A stretch of DNA of 64,000 nt from Serratia surfactantfaciens (GCF_001642805.2 NZ_CP016948.1:3596001-3660000), one strand, 5' to 3'; shown: positions 1-9,754, numbered from the stretch's first letter. Notes: generated from the sequence alone by a model not told the origin. A program made the numbers and translations.

Positions 1-1
1 C

Positions 2-100
2 TGCGGCATGGCCCCTCTGCCTCGTCAGGTCGCCCGCGGCAAGCTGAATGCCTTAAGTGCAGGCGCCGAGATCGTGCGCCGGGAACTGTTGGCCAAATAA
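2..100 (+). CDS. C-terminal end of an unidentified protein (truncated by window edge)
   Basis: An open frame enters from the left edge and ends at the TAA at 98-100, giving about 32 residues that finish in RRELLAK. Too little remains to assign a family. It is co-directional with the MFS transporter that begins about 170 bases later, so it may be an enzyme that works with that importer, but this is only inference from position. A GC-rich inverted repeat (about 110-141) follows the stop without a T tract. The rest of 101-272 has a TATACT at 185-190 that could be a -10 element for the MFS gene, without a convincing -35. Confidence 0.4.
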   Translation, partial: CGMAPLPRQVARGKLNALSAGAEIVRRELLAK

Positions 101-272
101 CCTTGCCAAGCGCCCGCCACAGGTACCTCCTGCGGCGGGCGATGATCATCGACGCCCTCTCCCCGCAACGCCCCCCCTCTGGTGTATACTCGGGTTTCTA
201 CGCGATGCCAGCCACAGCGGCCTGAACGGCCCCTCAGCCAGCCCACAACAGCTTAATAACAGTGGAACCCTC

Positions 273-1622
273 ATGAGCCCAGATACCGCTCGCATCAGCG
301 AAATCATCGATCGCGCCAGGATCTCACCCTACCAAATCCTGATCCTGACCTTATGTTTCCTCATCGCCCTGCTGGACGGCTTCGATACCGCCATCATCGG
401 CTATATCGCCCCGGCGCTGCGCGAAGAGTGGAATCTGCTGCCTGCGCAGCTCTCCCCCGCCTTCGGTGCGGGGTTGTTCGGCCTGCTGCTCGGCAGCCTG
501 CTGTTCGGGCCGCTCGCCGACGCCATCGGCCGCAAGCGCGTGCTGCTCGTCGCGGTGCTGGTGTTTGGCGGCTGCACCCTGGCTTCGGCCTATACGCATT
601 CGATCGAATCCCTGACCCTGCTGCGCTTCATCACCGGCATTGGCCTCGGGGGCGCGATACCGACCTGCATCACTCTCAGCTCGGAATACTCACCGGCGCG
701 CCGGCGCATGTTGATGGTCACCCTGAGCTGGAGCGGCTTCACCGCCGGGTTGGCCCTGGGCGGCCTGCTGGCCGGGCAGATCATTCCGACGTTCGGCTGG
801 CGCGGCCTGCTGCTGGTCGGCGGTATCGCGCCGTTGGCGCTGCTGCCGCTGCTGGCCTGGCAGATGCCCGAGTCGGTGCGCTTTATGGCCGCCAGCGCCA
901 AACACGCCGATCGGCTGCGCCGGGTGGTCGAGCGCATCACCGGCCAGCGTTGGGCCGGTGTGACGATTGTCGATGACGAGCGTCCGGCGCAGGTCAAATC
1001 GCCGATATCACACCTGTTTATCGAAGGCCGCGCCGTGCGCACCCTGCTGCTATGGGCGGCGTTCTTCTGTTCACTGTTTGTGTTCTATCTGCTCACCAGC
1101 TGGCTGCCGACTCTCCTCAAAGACGCCGGTTACGACATCGTCCACGCCTCGCGCATCGGAGCCATGGTGCCGCTCGGCGGTACCCTGGGCGCCATCCTCA
1201 TGGCGCTGCTGATGGACCGGATCGGGCCCTACCGCGTGCTGGCCGTCTCCTACCTGGGCGCCGCGCTGGTGATTGGCGTTACCGGTTACCTGATGGGCGA
1301 CGCCTACACGCTGGCCGCCATTGTGTTCCTGATCGGCTTCGGCGTGGCCGGTGCACAGAACGGCCTGAATCTGGTTTCCGCCACCCTCTACCCAACCGCA
1401 GCCCGGGTGACCGGCGTCAGCTGGGCCATGGCCAATGGCCGCTTCGGCTCAATTGTCGGCTCGATGCTCGGCGCCTGGATGATGACCGCAGCCGGATCGC
1501 CGGAAGTGTTCTTCCTCTGGCTGGCGTTGCCGGCGCTGCTGGGCGCCGCCGCCATCTTCCTGCTTTATCGCCTCAGCCTGCGTCGCCGCGCGCCGCTCAC
1601 CGAACCGGCGGCCGGCGTCTGA
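273..1622 (+). CDS. MFS transporter, aromatic acid:H+ symporter (AAHS) type
   Basis: A 449-residue polytopic protein. The first membrane segment carries LDGFDTAIIGYIAPAL, the DGFD-type motif of the AAHS branch of the major facilitator superfamily (PcaK, BenK, MhpT). The loop 2-3 motif reads GPLADAIGRKRVLL. About twelve hydrophobic segments can be followed. I chose the ATG at 273 because the protein then begins just before the first segment; the open frame runs further upstream but has no family resemblance there. The likely role is uptake of an aromatic or related carboxylic acid across the inner membrane. The substrate is not visible, and the truncated upstream gene might be its catabolic partner. 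It converges on mscS. Confidence 0.75.
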   Translation: MSPDTARISEIIDRARISPYQILILTLCFLIALLDGFDTAIIGYIAPALREEWNLLPAQLSPAFGAGLFGLLLGSLLFGPLADAIGRKRVLLVAVLVFGGCTLASAYTHSIESLTLLRFITGIGLGGAIPTCITLSSEYSPARRRMLMVTLSWSGFTAGLALGGLLAGQIIPTFGWRGLLLVGGIAPLALLPLLAWQMPESVRFMAASAKHADRLRRVVERITGQRWAGVTIVDDERPAQVKSPISHLFIEGRAVRTLLLWAAFFCSLFVFYLLTSWLPTLLKDAGYDIVHASRIGAMVPLGGTLGAILMALLMDRIGPYRVLAVSYLGAALVIGVTGYLMGDAYTLAAIVFLIGFGVAGAQNGLNLVSATLYPTAARVTGVSWAMANGRFGSIVGSMLGAWMMTAAGSPEVFFLWLALPALLGAAAIFLLYRLSLRRRAPLTEPAAGV

Positions 1623-1639
1623 ACTCGCGGAAAAGAAAA

Positions 1640-1700
1640 GGCCGAGATGCCATTGGCAGCGTCTCGGCCCGCAATAAAAAAGGGGGCCAAGGCCCCCTTC
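1640..1700. terminator. Convergent terminators between MFS gene and mscS
   Basis: Two hairpins are packed between the convergent genes. The first pairs GGCCGAGA (1640-1647) with TCTCGGCC and leads into an A/T-rich run on the plus strand. The second is AGGGGGCC-AA-GGCCCCCT (about 1681-1698), flanked by an A run, so it reads as a stem plus T tract for mscS on the minus strand. Confidence 0.7.
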
Positions 1701-1704
1701 TCTG

Positions 1705-2571
1705 TTATTCCGCCTTGGCGGAAGCGTCTTCGGTGCGATACAGATGCACGTCCATCTGCGGGAACGGAATGCCGATGTTGTGGGCATCCAGCGCGCGCTT
1801 GAAGTTTTCCATCAGATCGAAGTACACGTTCCAGTATTCCGCGTTAGTGGTCCAGGAACGAGTCACGAAGTTCAGGGACGATGGCGCCATCTCGTTCAGA
1901 CGCACGGTCACGCCTTTGGCGTGCATGATGCGCTTGTCGGCGGCGATCACGTCGCCCAGCACCTTCTTCACCACGTCGATATCGGCGTTGTAGGCCACGC
2001 CCACCACGATATCCACGCGGCGGTTCGGTTCGCGGGAGTAGTTGATGATGTTGCCGGCGATGATTTTACCGTTCGGCACCACGATGGTTTTGTTGTCGGA
2101 AGTCCGCAGGGTGGTGGAGAAAATCTGCACCTGATCGACGGTGCCGGCCACGCCGCCCAAATCGACATATTCACCCACACGCAGTGGACGGAAGATCACC
2201 AGCAGCACGCCGGCGGCGAAGTTGGACAGCGACCCTTGCAGCGCCAGACCGACGGCCAAACCGGCGGCACCCAGCACGGCGATCACCGAGGTGGTCTGCA
2301 CGCCGACGCGCCCCAGCACCGCGATGAAGGTGAATGCCAGCACGCCGTAGCGCACGATCGCCGACAGGAAATCCGCCACCGTGGCGTCGATGCCGCGCAG
2401 CTTCATTACGCGGTTCAGCGCATTGCCGACCACGCGCGCCACGATCGAACCGATAATCAGGATAACGATGGCAGCGACGATATTCACCGCATACTGGATC
2501 AACAGATCCTGGTTCTTCACCAACCAGTCGCCGGCACCGTTGATGCCGTCTACTACATTCAAATCTTTCAT
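1705..2571 (-). CDS. mscS: Small-conductance mechanosensitive channel MscS
   Basis: A 288-residue inner-membrane channel (the E. coli protein has 286). Three N-terminal membrane segments are visible. The pore-lining TM3 has the Ala/Gly-rich pattern [19 protein letters not shown] (residues about 98-116), followed by the beta domain with [10 protein letters not shown] and the C-terminal cage. It opens under high membrane tension to release solutes during hypo-osmotic shock. It lies downstream of fbaA on the same strand, separated only by the oppositely oriented DUF1345 gene, which matches the enterobacterial epd-pgk-fbaA-mscS neighbourhood. Confidence 0.96.
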   Translation of the reverse strand: MKDLNVVDGINGAGDWLVKNQDLLIQYAVNIVAAIVILIIGSIVARVVGNALNRVMKLRGIDATVADFLSAIVRYGVLAFTFIAVLGRVGVQTTSVIAVLGAAGLAVGLALQGSLSNFAAGVLLVIFRPLRVGEYVDLGGVAGTVDQVQIFSTTLRTSDNKTIVVPNGKIIAGNIINYSREPNRRVDIVVGVAYNADIDVVKKVLGDVIAADKRIMHAKGVTVRLNEMAPSSLNFVTRSWTTNAEYWNVYFDLMENFKRALDAHNIGIPFPQMDVHLYRTEDASAKAE

Positions 2572-2776
2572 TCGTGTCGTCCTAACTCAGTCCCTAACGG
2601 GAGAAACTCGCAAAAATACACTGGCCTCGATAGCCAGTAGGAAACCACCGCCTTAGGGTAACCAACATTAAAGGCTCATGCCAACCGTCAGCGTTAAAAA
2701 TAGCCGAAACCGCGCGCCGCTTCTTCTATGCTGAGAACAGCGCGTTGGCCATTTCACGATAAGGGATCCGTTTTTC

Positions 2777-3445
2777 ATGCACATTCGCTCTTCGCTCAAA
2801 CACTATTGGCAAGTGCGGCCCAGGCTGCTGTTTTCCGTCGGCGCCGGGCTGCTGTGCTTTCTGCTGCTGCCAGCCCAGCTCTCGCTGCTGCAGCGCTTGA
2901 TGATCGGCTGGAATACGCTGGCCTGGCTCTATCTGCTGTTTCTCTGGCGGCTGATGCTGATCAGCACGCCGCAGCACATTCGCCAGATAGCCCGGCGGCA
3001 GGACGAAAGCGCCAGCATGGTGCTGGCGCTGGTCAGCCTCGGTTGTCTGGTCAGCTTATTGGCGATCCTGTTTGAATTGAGCAGCGCCAAACAGGTGGCC
3101 GGCTCGCTGAAAACGCTGCATTTGCTGCTGACCGGCGCCACGCTGGTGGTCTCCTGGCTGCTGCTGCCGACCGCTTTCACCATGCACTATGCCCACCAGT
3201 TCTATCGTCAGGGCGCGCAGCAGAATCCTTTGCCGTTGCTGTTCCCCGGCAACCTCACCGAGCCGACCTATCTGGACTTCGCCTACTTCTCCTTCACCAT
3301 CGCGGTGGCGTCGCAAACCGCCGATGTGGCGGTCGGGGCGGCGGAGGTGCGTAAGGTCACCCTGCTGCAGTCGGTGATCTCCTTCGCGTTCAACATGCTG
3401 ATCCTGGGCCTGTCTATCAACGTCGGCGCCGGCCTGCTGGGCTGA
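2777..3445 (+). CDS. DUF1345 family inner-membrane protein
   Basis: A 222-residue protein with about five hydrophobic segments. The C-terminal half contains LDFAYFSFTIAVASQTADVAVG, typical of the DUF1345 family, whose function is unknown. The ATG at 2777 follows an AGGGATC-type ribosome binding region. It is divergent from mscS across about 200 bases, which should hold both promoters, and it is convergent with fbaA. It is transcribed against both glycolytic neighbours and is probably a one-gene unit. No catalytic or binding residues can be named. Confidence 0.8.
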   Translation: MHIRSSLKHYWQVRPRLLFSVGAGLLCFLLLPAQLSLLQRLMIGWNTLAWLYLLFLWRLMLISTPQHIRQIARRQDESASMVLALVSLGCLVSLLAILFELSSAKQVAGSLKTLHLLLTGATLVVSWLLLPTAFTMHYAHQFYRQGAQQNPLPLLFPGNLTEPTYLDFAYFSFTIAVASQTADVAVGAAEVRKVTLLQSVISFAFNMLILGLSINVGAGLLG

Positions 3446-3450
3446 AAACG

Positions 3451-3478
3451 AAAAAGGCTCCCCGCAGGGAGCCTTATG
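3451..3478. terminator. Bidirectional terminator between DUF1345 gene and fbaA
   Basis: The stem GGCTCCC-cgca-GGGAGCC (3456-3473) is preceded by AAAAA. On the minus strand this is a hairpin followed by TTTTT and would end the fbaA transcript. Confidence 0.75.
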
Positions 3479-3501
3479 CATCGTGCAACAGGTGCCGAAG
3501 A

Positions 3502-4581
3502 TTACAGAACGTCTACCGCGTTCAGATCTTTGAAGGCCTGCTCCAGACGCGTCACCATGCTGGTCTGCGCTGCGCGCAGCCATACACGTGGATCGTAGTA
3601 TTTCTTGTTCGGCTGATCGGCGCCTTTCGGGTTGCCCAGTTGGCCCTGCAGGTAAGCTTCGTTCGCTTTGTAGTACTGCAGGATGCCGTCCCAGGTCGCC
3701 CATTGGGTATCGGTGTCGATGTTCATCTTGATCACGCCGTAGCCCACGGACTCTTTGATCTCTGCGTCGGTAGAGCCGGAACCGCCGTGGAACACGAAGT
3801 TCAGGCTGTTGTGCGGCAGGTTGAATTTCTTGGACACGTAGTCCTGAGAATCACGCAGGATGGTCGGGGTCAGCTTGACGTTGCCTGGCTTGTACACGCC
3901 GTGCACGTTACCGAACGAAGCGGCGATGGTGAAGCGCGGGCTGATGGCGTTCAGTTTTTCGTACGCGTAAGCCACGTCTTCCGGCTGGGTGTACAGAGCG
4001 GAAGCGTCCATATGGCTGTTGTCCACGCCATCTTCTTCACCGCCGGTGCAGCCCAGTTCGATTTCCAGCGTCATGCCGATTTTGGCCATGCGCTTCAGGT
4101 ATTCGCTGCAGATCTCGATGTTTTCTTCCAGCGACTCTTCAGACAGATCGATCATGTGGGAAGAGAACAGCGGTTTGCCGGTAGCGGCGAAGTGCTTCTC
4201 GCCGGCGTCCAGCAGGCCGTCCAGCCATGGCAGCAGTTTCTTCGCGCAGTGGTCGGTGTGCAGGATCACCGGCACGCCGTAGTGTTCAGCCATCTGGTGA
4301 ACGTGGTGCGCGCCAGAGATAGCGCCCAGAATCGCTGCGCCCTGAGGCACATCGGTCTTCACGCCTTTGCCGGCGATAAACGCGGCGCCGCCGTTAGAGA
4401 ACTGAACGATGACCGGCGCACGTACTTTAGCTGCGGCTTCCAGCACGGCGTTGATGGAGTCGGTACCCACGCAGTTTACCGCTGGCAGCGCAAAGTTGTT
4501 CTCTTTAGCAACTGCGAAGACTTTCTGAACGTCATCACCCGTGATGACACCCGGTTTTACGAAATCAAAAATTTTAGACAT
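3502..4581 (-). CDS. fbaA: Class II fructose-1,6-bisphosphate aldolase
   Basis: A 359-residue cytosolic enzyme, the same length as E. coli FbaA. It interconverts fructose-1,6-bisphosphate with dihydroxyacetone phosphate and glyceraldehyde-3-phosphate using zinc. HTDHCAKKL (about 108-116) holds the catalytic Asp and the first zinc His. The LEIELGCTGGEEDG stretch and the glycine-rich phosphate-binding loop VFHGGSGS are also present. It is the last gene of the epd-pgk-fbaA operon. The 116 bases after pgk contain a stable hairpin, so fbaA may have its own promoter or be partly uncoupled from pgk. Confidence 0.97.
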   Translation of the reverse strand: MSKIFDFVKPGVITGDDVQKVFAVAKENNFALPAVNCVGTDSINAVLEAAAKVRAPVIVQFSNGGAAFIAGKGVKTDVPQGAAILGAISGAHHVHQMAEHYGVPVILHTDHCAKKLLPWLDGLLDAGEKHFAATGKPLFSSHMIDLSEESLEENIEICSEYLKRMAKIGMTLEIELGCTGGEEDGVDNSHMDASALYTQPEDVAYAYEKLNAISPRFTIAASFGNVHGVYKPGNVKLTPTILRDSQDYVSKKFNLPHNSLNFVFHGGSGSTDAEIKESVGYGVIKMNIDTDTQWATWDGILQYYKANEAYLQGQLGNPKGADQPNKKYYDPRVWLRAAQTSMVTRLEQAFKDLNAVDVL

Positions 4582-4660
4582 GTTACTTTGTCCTGTTTCG
4601 TCGGCCGTAGATGGATGTAAATCGATGTTTTCACGCCGCGCAGCCTGTGCCGCGCGGTAT

Positions 4661-4690
4661 AAAACAAACGGGCGGCTTTCGCCTCCCGTT
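4661..4690 (-). terminator. GNRA-capped hairpin between pgk and fbaA
   Basis: On the minus strand AACGGGAGGC-GAAA-GCCGCCCGTT is followed by TGTTTT. The stem has one mismatch and a GAAA tetraloop. It lies just after the pgk stop codon, so it could act as a partial terminator or as a 3' end stabiliser. Confidence 0.5.
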
Positions 4691-4697
4691 GTCTGAA

Positions 4698-5861
4698 TTA
4701 CTGCTTAGCGCGCTCTTCCAGCATCACGACTGCAGGCAGCGGTTTCCCTTCAACGAATTCCAGGAATGCGCCACCGCCGGTGGAGATGTAGGAAATTTTG
4801 TCAGCGATACCGAACAGATCGATGGCTGCCAGAGTGTCGCCGCCGCCAGCGATGGAGAAAGCGTCGCTATCGGCGATCGCGCGGGCGACAATTTCGGTGC
4901 CCTTACGGAAGTTAGGGAACTCGAATACGCCAACCGGGCCATTCCACAGAATGGTCTTGGCGTTCTTCAGGATAACGGCCAGACGCTCGGCAGAGACGTC
5001 GCCCATATCCAGAATTTGCTCGTTGTCCTGGATCTCGTTGGCCTGCTTCACGGTCGCGGTCGCGGTTTCGGAGAATTCGGTCGCGACGCGCACGTCGGTC
5101 GGAACCGGAATGTCGCAGGTTTCCAGCAGTTTCTGCGCGTTCGGGATCAGATCAGGTTCGTACAGAGACTGGCCCACGTTGTTGCCCTGCGCCGCCACGA
5201 AGGTGTTGGCGATGCCGCCGCCGACGATCAGCTGATCGGCGATTTTGGACAGAGAATCCAGCACGGTCAGTTTGGTGGAGACTTTAGAACCGCCCACGAT
5301 AGCGACCATCGGACGGGCCGGGTTGCCCAGAGCCTTGCCCAGCGCTTCCAGCTCAGCGGACAGCAGCGGGCCGGCACAGGCGACTGGCGCGAACTTGCCC
5401 ACGCCGTGGGTGGAAGCCTGCGCGCGGTGCGCGGTACCGAACGCGTCCATCACATACACGTCGCACAGCGCCGCGTATTTCTTGGACAGGGTTTCGTCGT
5501 CTTTCTTTTCGCCCTTGTTGAAGCGAACGTTTTCCAGCACCACCAGTTCGCCTTCGGCGACGTCGACGCCATCCAGATAATCCTTCGCCAGACGCACTGG
5601 GGATTTCAGGTGATCTTTCAGGTAGTTGACCACAGGCAGCAGGGAGAATTCTTCGTTGTACTCGCCTTCGGTAGGACGACCCAGGTGGGAGGTTACCATC
5701 ACGCGGGCGCCTTGCTTCAGCGCAGCTTCGATAGTCGGCAGGGAAGCGCGGATACGCGCGTCGGAAGTCACTTTACCGTCTTTTACCGGCACGTTCAGAT
5801 CGGAGCGGATCAGTACGCGTTTACCCGCCAGATCCAGATCGGTCATCTTAATTACAGACAT
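4698..5861 (-). CDS. pgk: Phosphoglycerate kinase
   Basis: A 387-residue monomeric glycolytic enzyme that transfers phosphate from 1,3-bisphosphoglycerate to ADP. The N-terminal substrate domain carries [18 protein letters not shown] (about 14-31) and [10 protein letters not shown]. The C-terminal nucleotide domain carries [11 protein letters not shown] and the late GGGDTLAAI motif. It starts at ATG 5861 ([14 protein letters not shown]). It is the middle gene of the operon, 70 bases after epd. Confidence 0.97.
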   Translation of the reverse strand: MSVIKMTDLDLAGKRVLIRSDLNVPVKDGKVTSDARIRASLPTIEAALKQGARVMVTSHLGRPTEGEYNEEFSLLPVVNYLKDHLKSPVRLAKDYLDGVDVAEGELVVLENVRFNKGEKKDDETLSKKYAALCDVYVMDAFGTAHRAQASTHGVGKFAPVACAGPLLSAELEALGKALGNPARPMVAIVGGSKVSTKLTVLDSLSKIADQLIVGGGIANTFVAAQGNNVGQSLYEPDLIPNAQKLLETCDIPVPTDVRVATEFSETATATVKQANEIQDNEQILDMGDVSAERLAVILKNAKTILWNGPVGVFEFPNFRKGTEIVARAIADSDAFSIAGGGDTLAAIDLFGIADKISYISTGGGAFLEFVEGKPLPAVVMLEERAKQ

Positions 5862-5931
5862 GGTGAACCCTCTTTATTGAATCTCTATAAAATTGCCTGA
5901 GCAGCGCGCCAATCACGCCGGCGCCGCCGTA

Positions 5932-6948
5932 CTAGAAACCGCTGGCGGCCATTGCCCGTGTTGTATCCAACATCCGATTGGCAAAGCCCCATTCATTGTC
6001 GCACCAGACCAAGGTCTTTATCAGGTGCTGCCCGCTGACCCGGGTCTGCGTACCGTCGACGATAGCGCTGTGCGGGTCATGGTTAAAATCGATCGAGACC
6101 AATGGTAATTCCGTGTAGTCAACTATACCACGAAATGATTCCCTTGCGGCCTTTTGCAACAGCTGGTTGACCTCCGCCACCTTTACCGCGGCGCTGACGC
6201 TGACGCTCAGATCGATAGCCGTCACGTTGATGGTCGGCACGCGTACCGAGATAGCCTCGAAGCGATCGCAAAACTGCGGGAAGATGCGGGTGATGCCCGC
6301 GGCCAGCTTGGTGTCGACCGGAATGATCGACTGGCTCGCCGCGCGGGTGCGCCGCAAATCCGCGTGATACGCGTCGATCACCGGCTGATCGTTCATCGCC
6401 GAGTGAATGGTGGTCACGGTGCCGGACTCGATGCTGTAAGCGTCGTCCAGCAGCTTGATCACCGGAATAATGCAGTTGGTGGTGCACGAAGCGTTGGACA
6501 CGATGCGATGCTCCGCCAGCAGCGTCTGATGGTTGACGCCGAACACGATGGTGGCGTCCAGATCGTTGCCGCCCGGATGGGCGAACAGCACTTTCTTCGC
6601 CCCCGCCGCCAGATGGGCCTCGCCATCTGCCCGGCTGCCGTACACGCCGCTGCAGTCCAGCACCACATCGACGCCCAGCTCGCCCCAGGGCAACTGCTCC
6701 ACCGCCGGCTGATGCAACAGGCGAATCGCGTCATCCCCGACGCTCAGCGTGTCGCACTCTTGCCGCACATCCCAGGCGAAGCGGCCGTGGCTGGAGTCGT
6801 ACTTCAGCAGATGGGCCATGCCCTCGGCGTTCGCCAGCTCGTTGATCGCCACCACGGAGATTTCCGCCCGTCGTCCCGATTCGTACAGTGCGCGCAATAC
6901 GCTGCGGCCGATGCGGCCAAAGCCGTTTATCGCTATGCGGATGGTCAT
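5932..6948 (-). CDS. epd: D-erythrose-4-phosphate dehydrogenase
   Basis: A 338-residue GapA-like enzyme. In E. coli, Epd oxidises erythrose-4-phosphate to 4-phosphoerythronate, the first step of the DXP-dependent pyridoxal phosphate route. The N-terminal NAD fold begins [17 protein letters not shown] and the catalytic cysteine lies in [11 protein letters not shown] (about 151-161). I set the start at ATG 6948, preceded by AGGAG six bases away; the frame stays open further upstream but has no family resemblance there. It is the first gene of the epd-pgk-fbaA operon, and a Cra-type operator lies about 195 bases upstream. Confidence 0.95.
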   Translation of the reverse strand: MTIRIAINGFGRIGRSVLRALYESGRRAEISVVAINELANAEGMAHLLKYDSSHGRFAWDVRQECDTLSVGDDAIRLLHQPAVEQLPWGELGVDVVLDCSGVYGSRADGEAHLAAGAKKVLFAHPGGNDLDATIVFGVNHQTLLAEHRIVSNASCTTNCIIPVIKLLDDAYSIESGTVTTIHSAMNDQPVIDAYHADLRRTRAASQSIIPVDTKLAAGITRIFPQFCDRFEAISVRVPTINVTAIDLSVSVSAAVKVAEVNQLLQKAARESFRGIVDYTELPLVSIDFNHDPHSAIVDGTQTRVSGQHLIKTLVWCDNEWGFANRMLDTTRAMAASGF

Positions 6949-7261
6949 GCTGCTCCTGAAAAAGGGCCTTCCCCGCCGGGTTGATTCACCGGCGCCGGGC
7001 CGGCGCTGACTGGTTGTCTCACTAACCCGCATAGAGTAGTGGATCGCACCGCCCGCTGTGAATCGCCGCGTTTGCATTATTCCCGCGCTTCAGCGGCTTT
7101 TCGCCGCCGTCACATCAGCGTTTCTGTCGAAGAGTGCCTCAACTGAAACGCTTCAGCTGAGCATAAACCAAAGTTTTGGCAAAAGGAACAGGAGCAACAG
7201 TTCCACAAGTAACGGAGGGGAGTTTTACGAGCATAAGATGATCTGGCGCACATTTTTGGCC
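6949..7261. other. Intergenic region upstream of epd (promoter region)
   Basis: These 313 bases lie between epd and the 3' end of the LysR gene. Both flanking genes are on the minus strand, so the region must hold the epd operon promoter. Besides the Cra-type site described separately, I see no gene, tRNA or repeat here. A purine-rich tract (GGAACAGGAGCAACAG, GGAGGGGAG) around 7180-7220 resembles ribosome binding sites but leads to no credible reading frame. Confidence 0.4.
7143..7157. promoter_or_regulatory. Cra (FruR) operator upstream of epd-pgk-fbaA
   Basis: CTGAAACGCTTCAGC fits the Cra consensus TGAAWCGNTTHA at every position (TGAAACGCTTCA) with a symmetrical CTGA...CAGC extension. In E. 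coli the epd-pgk-fbaA operon is under Cra control. The position, about 195 bases upstream of the epd start, suits a promoter-proximal site. Confidence 0.7.
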
Positions 7262-8200
7262 TCAAGGCCGCGACGAATTTTCACCTGCCGCCCCCGTTTC
7301 GCCATAGTGCTCGCGGAAATAGTCGCGCAAAAATTCGACCGTCACCCGCACTTTCGCCGACGTTGCCAGCCGGGAGACGTATACCGCCCAGATGTTGGCC
7401 GGCTGATAGTACTCCGGCAGGATATGCACCAGCCGGCCGCTGTCGATGTTCTCTTTCACGTCCCAGGCGGAACGCAGCGCGACGCCCTGCCCGTCCAGAC
7501 ACCACTGGTGCACGATTTCGCCGTGATTCGACGCCAGCGCCCCCGTCACCTTTACCGTCTCTTCGCCGCCCGGCCCCTGCAACCGCCACAGCCCGAACGG
7601 GTGGTCGCGCTCCTTGATCACCAGGCAGGCGCGGCCCGCCAGCTCCGCCGGGCTTTTCGGCACGCCGTGGCGCTGCAGGTACGCCGGCGAAGCGCACAGA
7701 ATGCGCTGATTGTCCGCCAGCTTGCGCGCGATAAGATTAGGGGCGATATCGTCGCCGATGCGGATATCCAGATCGAATCCTTCACTGACCAGATCCACCA
7801 GCCGGTCGGACACGTCGAGCCGCAGTTCCAGCTGCGGATACTCCCTGGCCAGCGCCGACAGCGCCGGCGCCACGAAACGCCGGCCGAAGCCGAAGCTGCT
7901 GACCACGCGCAGCATGCCCTGCGGCGCCTGGCGCACTTCGGACAGTTCGTCCATCATCTGATCGACATCGTTGAGAATGCGCTGCGCCCATTCGTAGATG
8001 CGTTCGCCGTCTTCGGTGATCGCCACCCGCCGCGTGGTGCGATGCAGCAACGAGACGTCCAGCGCCTTCTCCAACAGCGCGATGCGCTTGCTGATAAAGG
8101 CCGGCGAAACGCCCAGCTCTTCGGCGGCGGCGGCGAACCCGGCGCGGCGCGCCACCAGCACGAACACCCGCAGGTCACTCAGGATCGGCATATTATTCAT
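7262..8200 (-). CDS. LysR-type regulator, DmlR/YeaT-like
   Basis: A LysR-family regulator of about 312 residues. The N-terminal winged helix-turn-helix includes FAAAAEELGVSPAFISKRIALLEKAL (about 20-45), followed by an effector-binding domain. I prefer ATG 8200 (MNNMPILSDLRVF). GTG 8221 and ATG 8191 are alternatives, and none has a strong Shine-Dalgarno. It is divergent from the D-malate/tartrate dehydrogenase gene. In E. coli, YeaT (DmlR) lies next to yeaU (dmlA) and activates it, so the same role is likely here, with D-malate or a related hydroxy acid as effector. Whether it also controls the downstream carnitine genes is open. Confidence 0.8.
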   Translation of the reverse strand: MNNMPILSDLRVFVLVARRAGFAAAAEELGVSPAFISKRIALLEKALDVSLLHRTTRRVAITEDGERIYEWAQRILNDVDQMMDELSEVRQAPQGMLRVVSSFGFGRRFVAPALSALAREYPQLELRLDVSDRLVDLVSEGFDLDIRIGDDIAPNLIARKLADNQRILCASPAYLQRHGVPKSPAELAGRACLVIKERDHPFGLWRLQGPGGEETVKVTGALASNHGEIVHQWCLDGQGVALRSAWDVKENIDSGRLVHILPEYYQPANIWAVYVSRLATSAKVRVTVEFLRDYFREHYGETGAAGENSSRP

Positions 8201-8232
8201 GATTCGTGTTTTATGTTTCACCGTTTTCGCGA

Positions 8233-8260
8233 TTGATTAACAGTTAGTCAATTATAGGAT
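8233..8260 (+). promoter_or_regulatory. Possible promoter of the D-malate/tartrate dehydrogenase gene
   Basis: TTGATT (8233-8238) and TAGGAT (8255-8260) are 16 bases apart in the divergent gap 8201-8303. The overlapping A/T-rich, partly symmetrical GATTAACAGTTAGTCAAT could be a LysR-type binding region. This is weak evidence from spacing and position only. Confidence 0.3.
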
Positions 8261-8303
8261 AACAGTGTTGTCAATCTCCCCTACCTACAAATGAGACCTC
8301 TGT

Positions 8304-9389
8304 ATGAGCAAAACTTACAAGATTGCCGCTATCCCCGGGGACGGTATCGGACGGGAAGTGTTGCCGGAAGGCATACGGGTATTGCAGGCGGCGGCGGCGC
8401 GCTGGGATCTGTCGTTGGAATTCGACACCTTCGAGTGGGCCAGCTGCGACTACTACCAGCACCACGGCCAGATGATGCCGGACGATTGGTTTGAACAGCT
8501 CAAGGGCTTCGACGCCATCTATTTCGGCGCCGTCGGCTGGCCGGATACGGTGCCCGACCACATTTCGCTGTGGGGTTCACTGCTGAAATTTCGCCGCGAC
8601 TTCGAGCAATACGTCAACCTGCGCCCGGTGCGGCTGTTTCCCGGCGTGCCCTGCCCGCTGGCGAACAAGCAGCCGGGCGACATCGATTTCTACGTGGTGC
8701 GCGAAAATACCGAAGGGGAATACTCCTCGCTCGGCGGGCGGATGTTCGAAGGCACCGAACGCGAAATGGTGATCCAGGAGTCGGTGTTCACCCGTCAGGG
8801 CGTGGACCGCATCCTGAAATACGCCTTTGAGCTGGCGCAGCAGCGCCCGCGCAAGCGTCTGACCGCCGCCACCAAGTCCAACGGTATGGCCATCAGCATG
8901 CCGTACTGGGATGAGCGCGTGGCGGAGATGGCGCGCCAATACCCTGATATCGCCTGGGATAAACAGCACATCGATATTCTGTGCGCGCGCTTCGTGCTGA
9001 ACCCCGAACGCTTCGACGTGGTGGTGGCTTCCAACCTGTTCGGCGATATCCTGTCGGATCTCGGCCCGGCCTGTACCGGCACCATCGGCATCGCGCCGTC
9101 GGCCAACCTGAACCCGGAACGCAACTTCCCGTCGCTGTTCGAGCCGGTGCACGGCTCGGCGCCAGACATTTTCGGCAAGAACATCGCCAACCCGATCGCC
9201 ATGATCTGGAGCGGTGCGATGATGCTGGACTTCCTCGGCGACGGCGATGCCCGCTACCGCCAGGCGCACGATGGCATCCTGCAGGCGATCGAACGCATCA
9301 TCGCCGACGGGCCGCGCACGCCGGACATGCGCGGCGACGCCTCCACCCAGCAAGTCGGCCAGGCGATCGCCGCCCTGCTGCAACGCTAA
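8304..9389 (+). CDS. dmlA: D-malate / tartrate dehydrogenase (decarboxylating)
   Basis: A 361-residue isocitrate/isopropylmalate dehydrogenase-family enzyme. It opens KIAAIPGDGIGREVLPEG and contains the family pattern YVVRENTEGEYSSLGG (about 132-147), TAATKSNGM and the metal-binding ASNLFGDILSDLG (about 242-254). Relatives (YeaU/DmlA, TtuC) oxidise and decarboxylate D-malate to pyruvate with NAD and a divalent metal, and also accept tartrate. It is divergent from the LysR gene and lies 365 bases upstream of the BCCT gene. The order regulator-dehydrogenase-BCCT-Rieske-reductase is that of E. coli yeaT-U-V-W-X, which supports a joint role in carnitine carbon use. Confidence 0.88.
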   Translation: MSKTYKIAAIPGDGIGREVLPEGIRVLQAAAARWDLSLEFDTFEWASCDYYQHHGQMMPDDWFEQLKGFDAIYFGAVGWPDTVPDHISLWGSLLKFRRDFEQYVNLRPVRLFPGVPCPLANKQPGDIDFYVVRENTEGEYSSLGGRMFEGTEREMVIQESVFTRQGVDRILKYAFELAQQRPRKRLTAATKSNGMAISMPYWDERVAEMARQYPDIAWDKQHIDILCARFVLNPERFDVVVASNLFGDILSDLGPACTGTIGIAPSANLNPERNFPSLFEPVHGSAPDIFGKNIANPIAMIWSGAMMLDFLGDGDARYRQAHDGILQAIERIIADGPRTPDMRGDASTQQVGQAIAALLQR

Positions 9390-9754
9390 ACGCCGTTGAT
9401 TTTCCCACGCAGGGCGCTCTTTCGCGCCCTGCTTCGCCACGTCCGTTTTTCCGCTTCGATCGCCGCCGCAAATCCGCTGAAAACCACCGCAGAAAGCACG
9501 CCAATACCCCGGTCAAGATCACAACAAATTGTTTACATACTGTGTTTTATCCTTTTACAGATGCCCCAATTGTGGCCCTCCTGTAATTTGTGCACACTCG
9601 AAAATGTTAATGAAGAGTAAATATTCCCGGCGGCGTTCAGCCGGGGCGTTTGCTCCTCGCGGTGTAACAAAACAAAGGGTTCCAACCAATAAGGCCCGGG
9701 CGCCCCCCTACGCTTCGCGCACCGGCCCACCACCGATAACAGGAGTTCACTCCC
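9390..9754. other. Intergenic region upstream of the BCCT/carnitine genes
   Basis: These 365 bases start GC-rich and turn A/T-rich around 9520-9625, where TTGTTTACATACTGTG and several T/A runs suggest a promoter for the BCCT-led operon. I could not fix -35/-10 elements. No coding frame, structured RNA or repeat is visible. An AGGAG sits just before the BCCT start. Confidence 0.35.

Noticed and set aside
2..100. Naming the truncated first gene as an aromatic-pathway enzyme from its MFS neighbour
   Set aside because: Only 32 C-terminal residues are visible and none is diagnostic.
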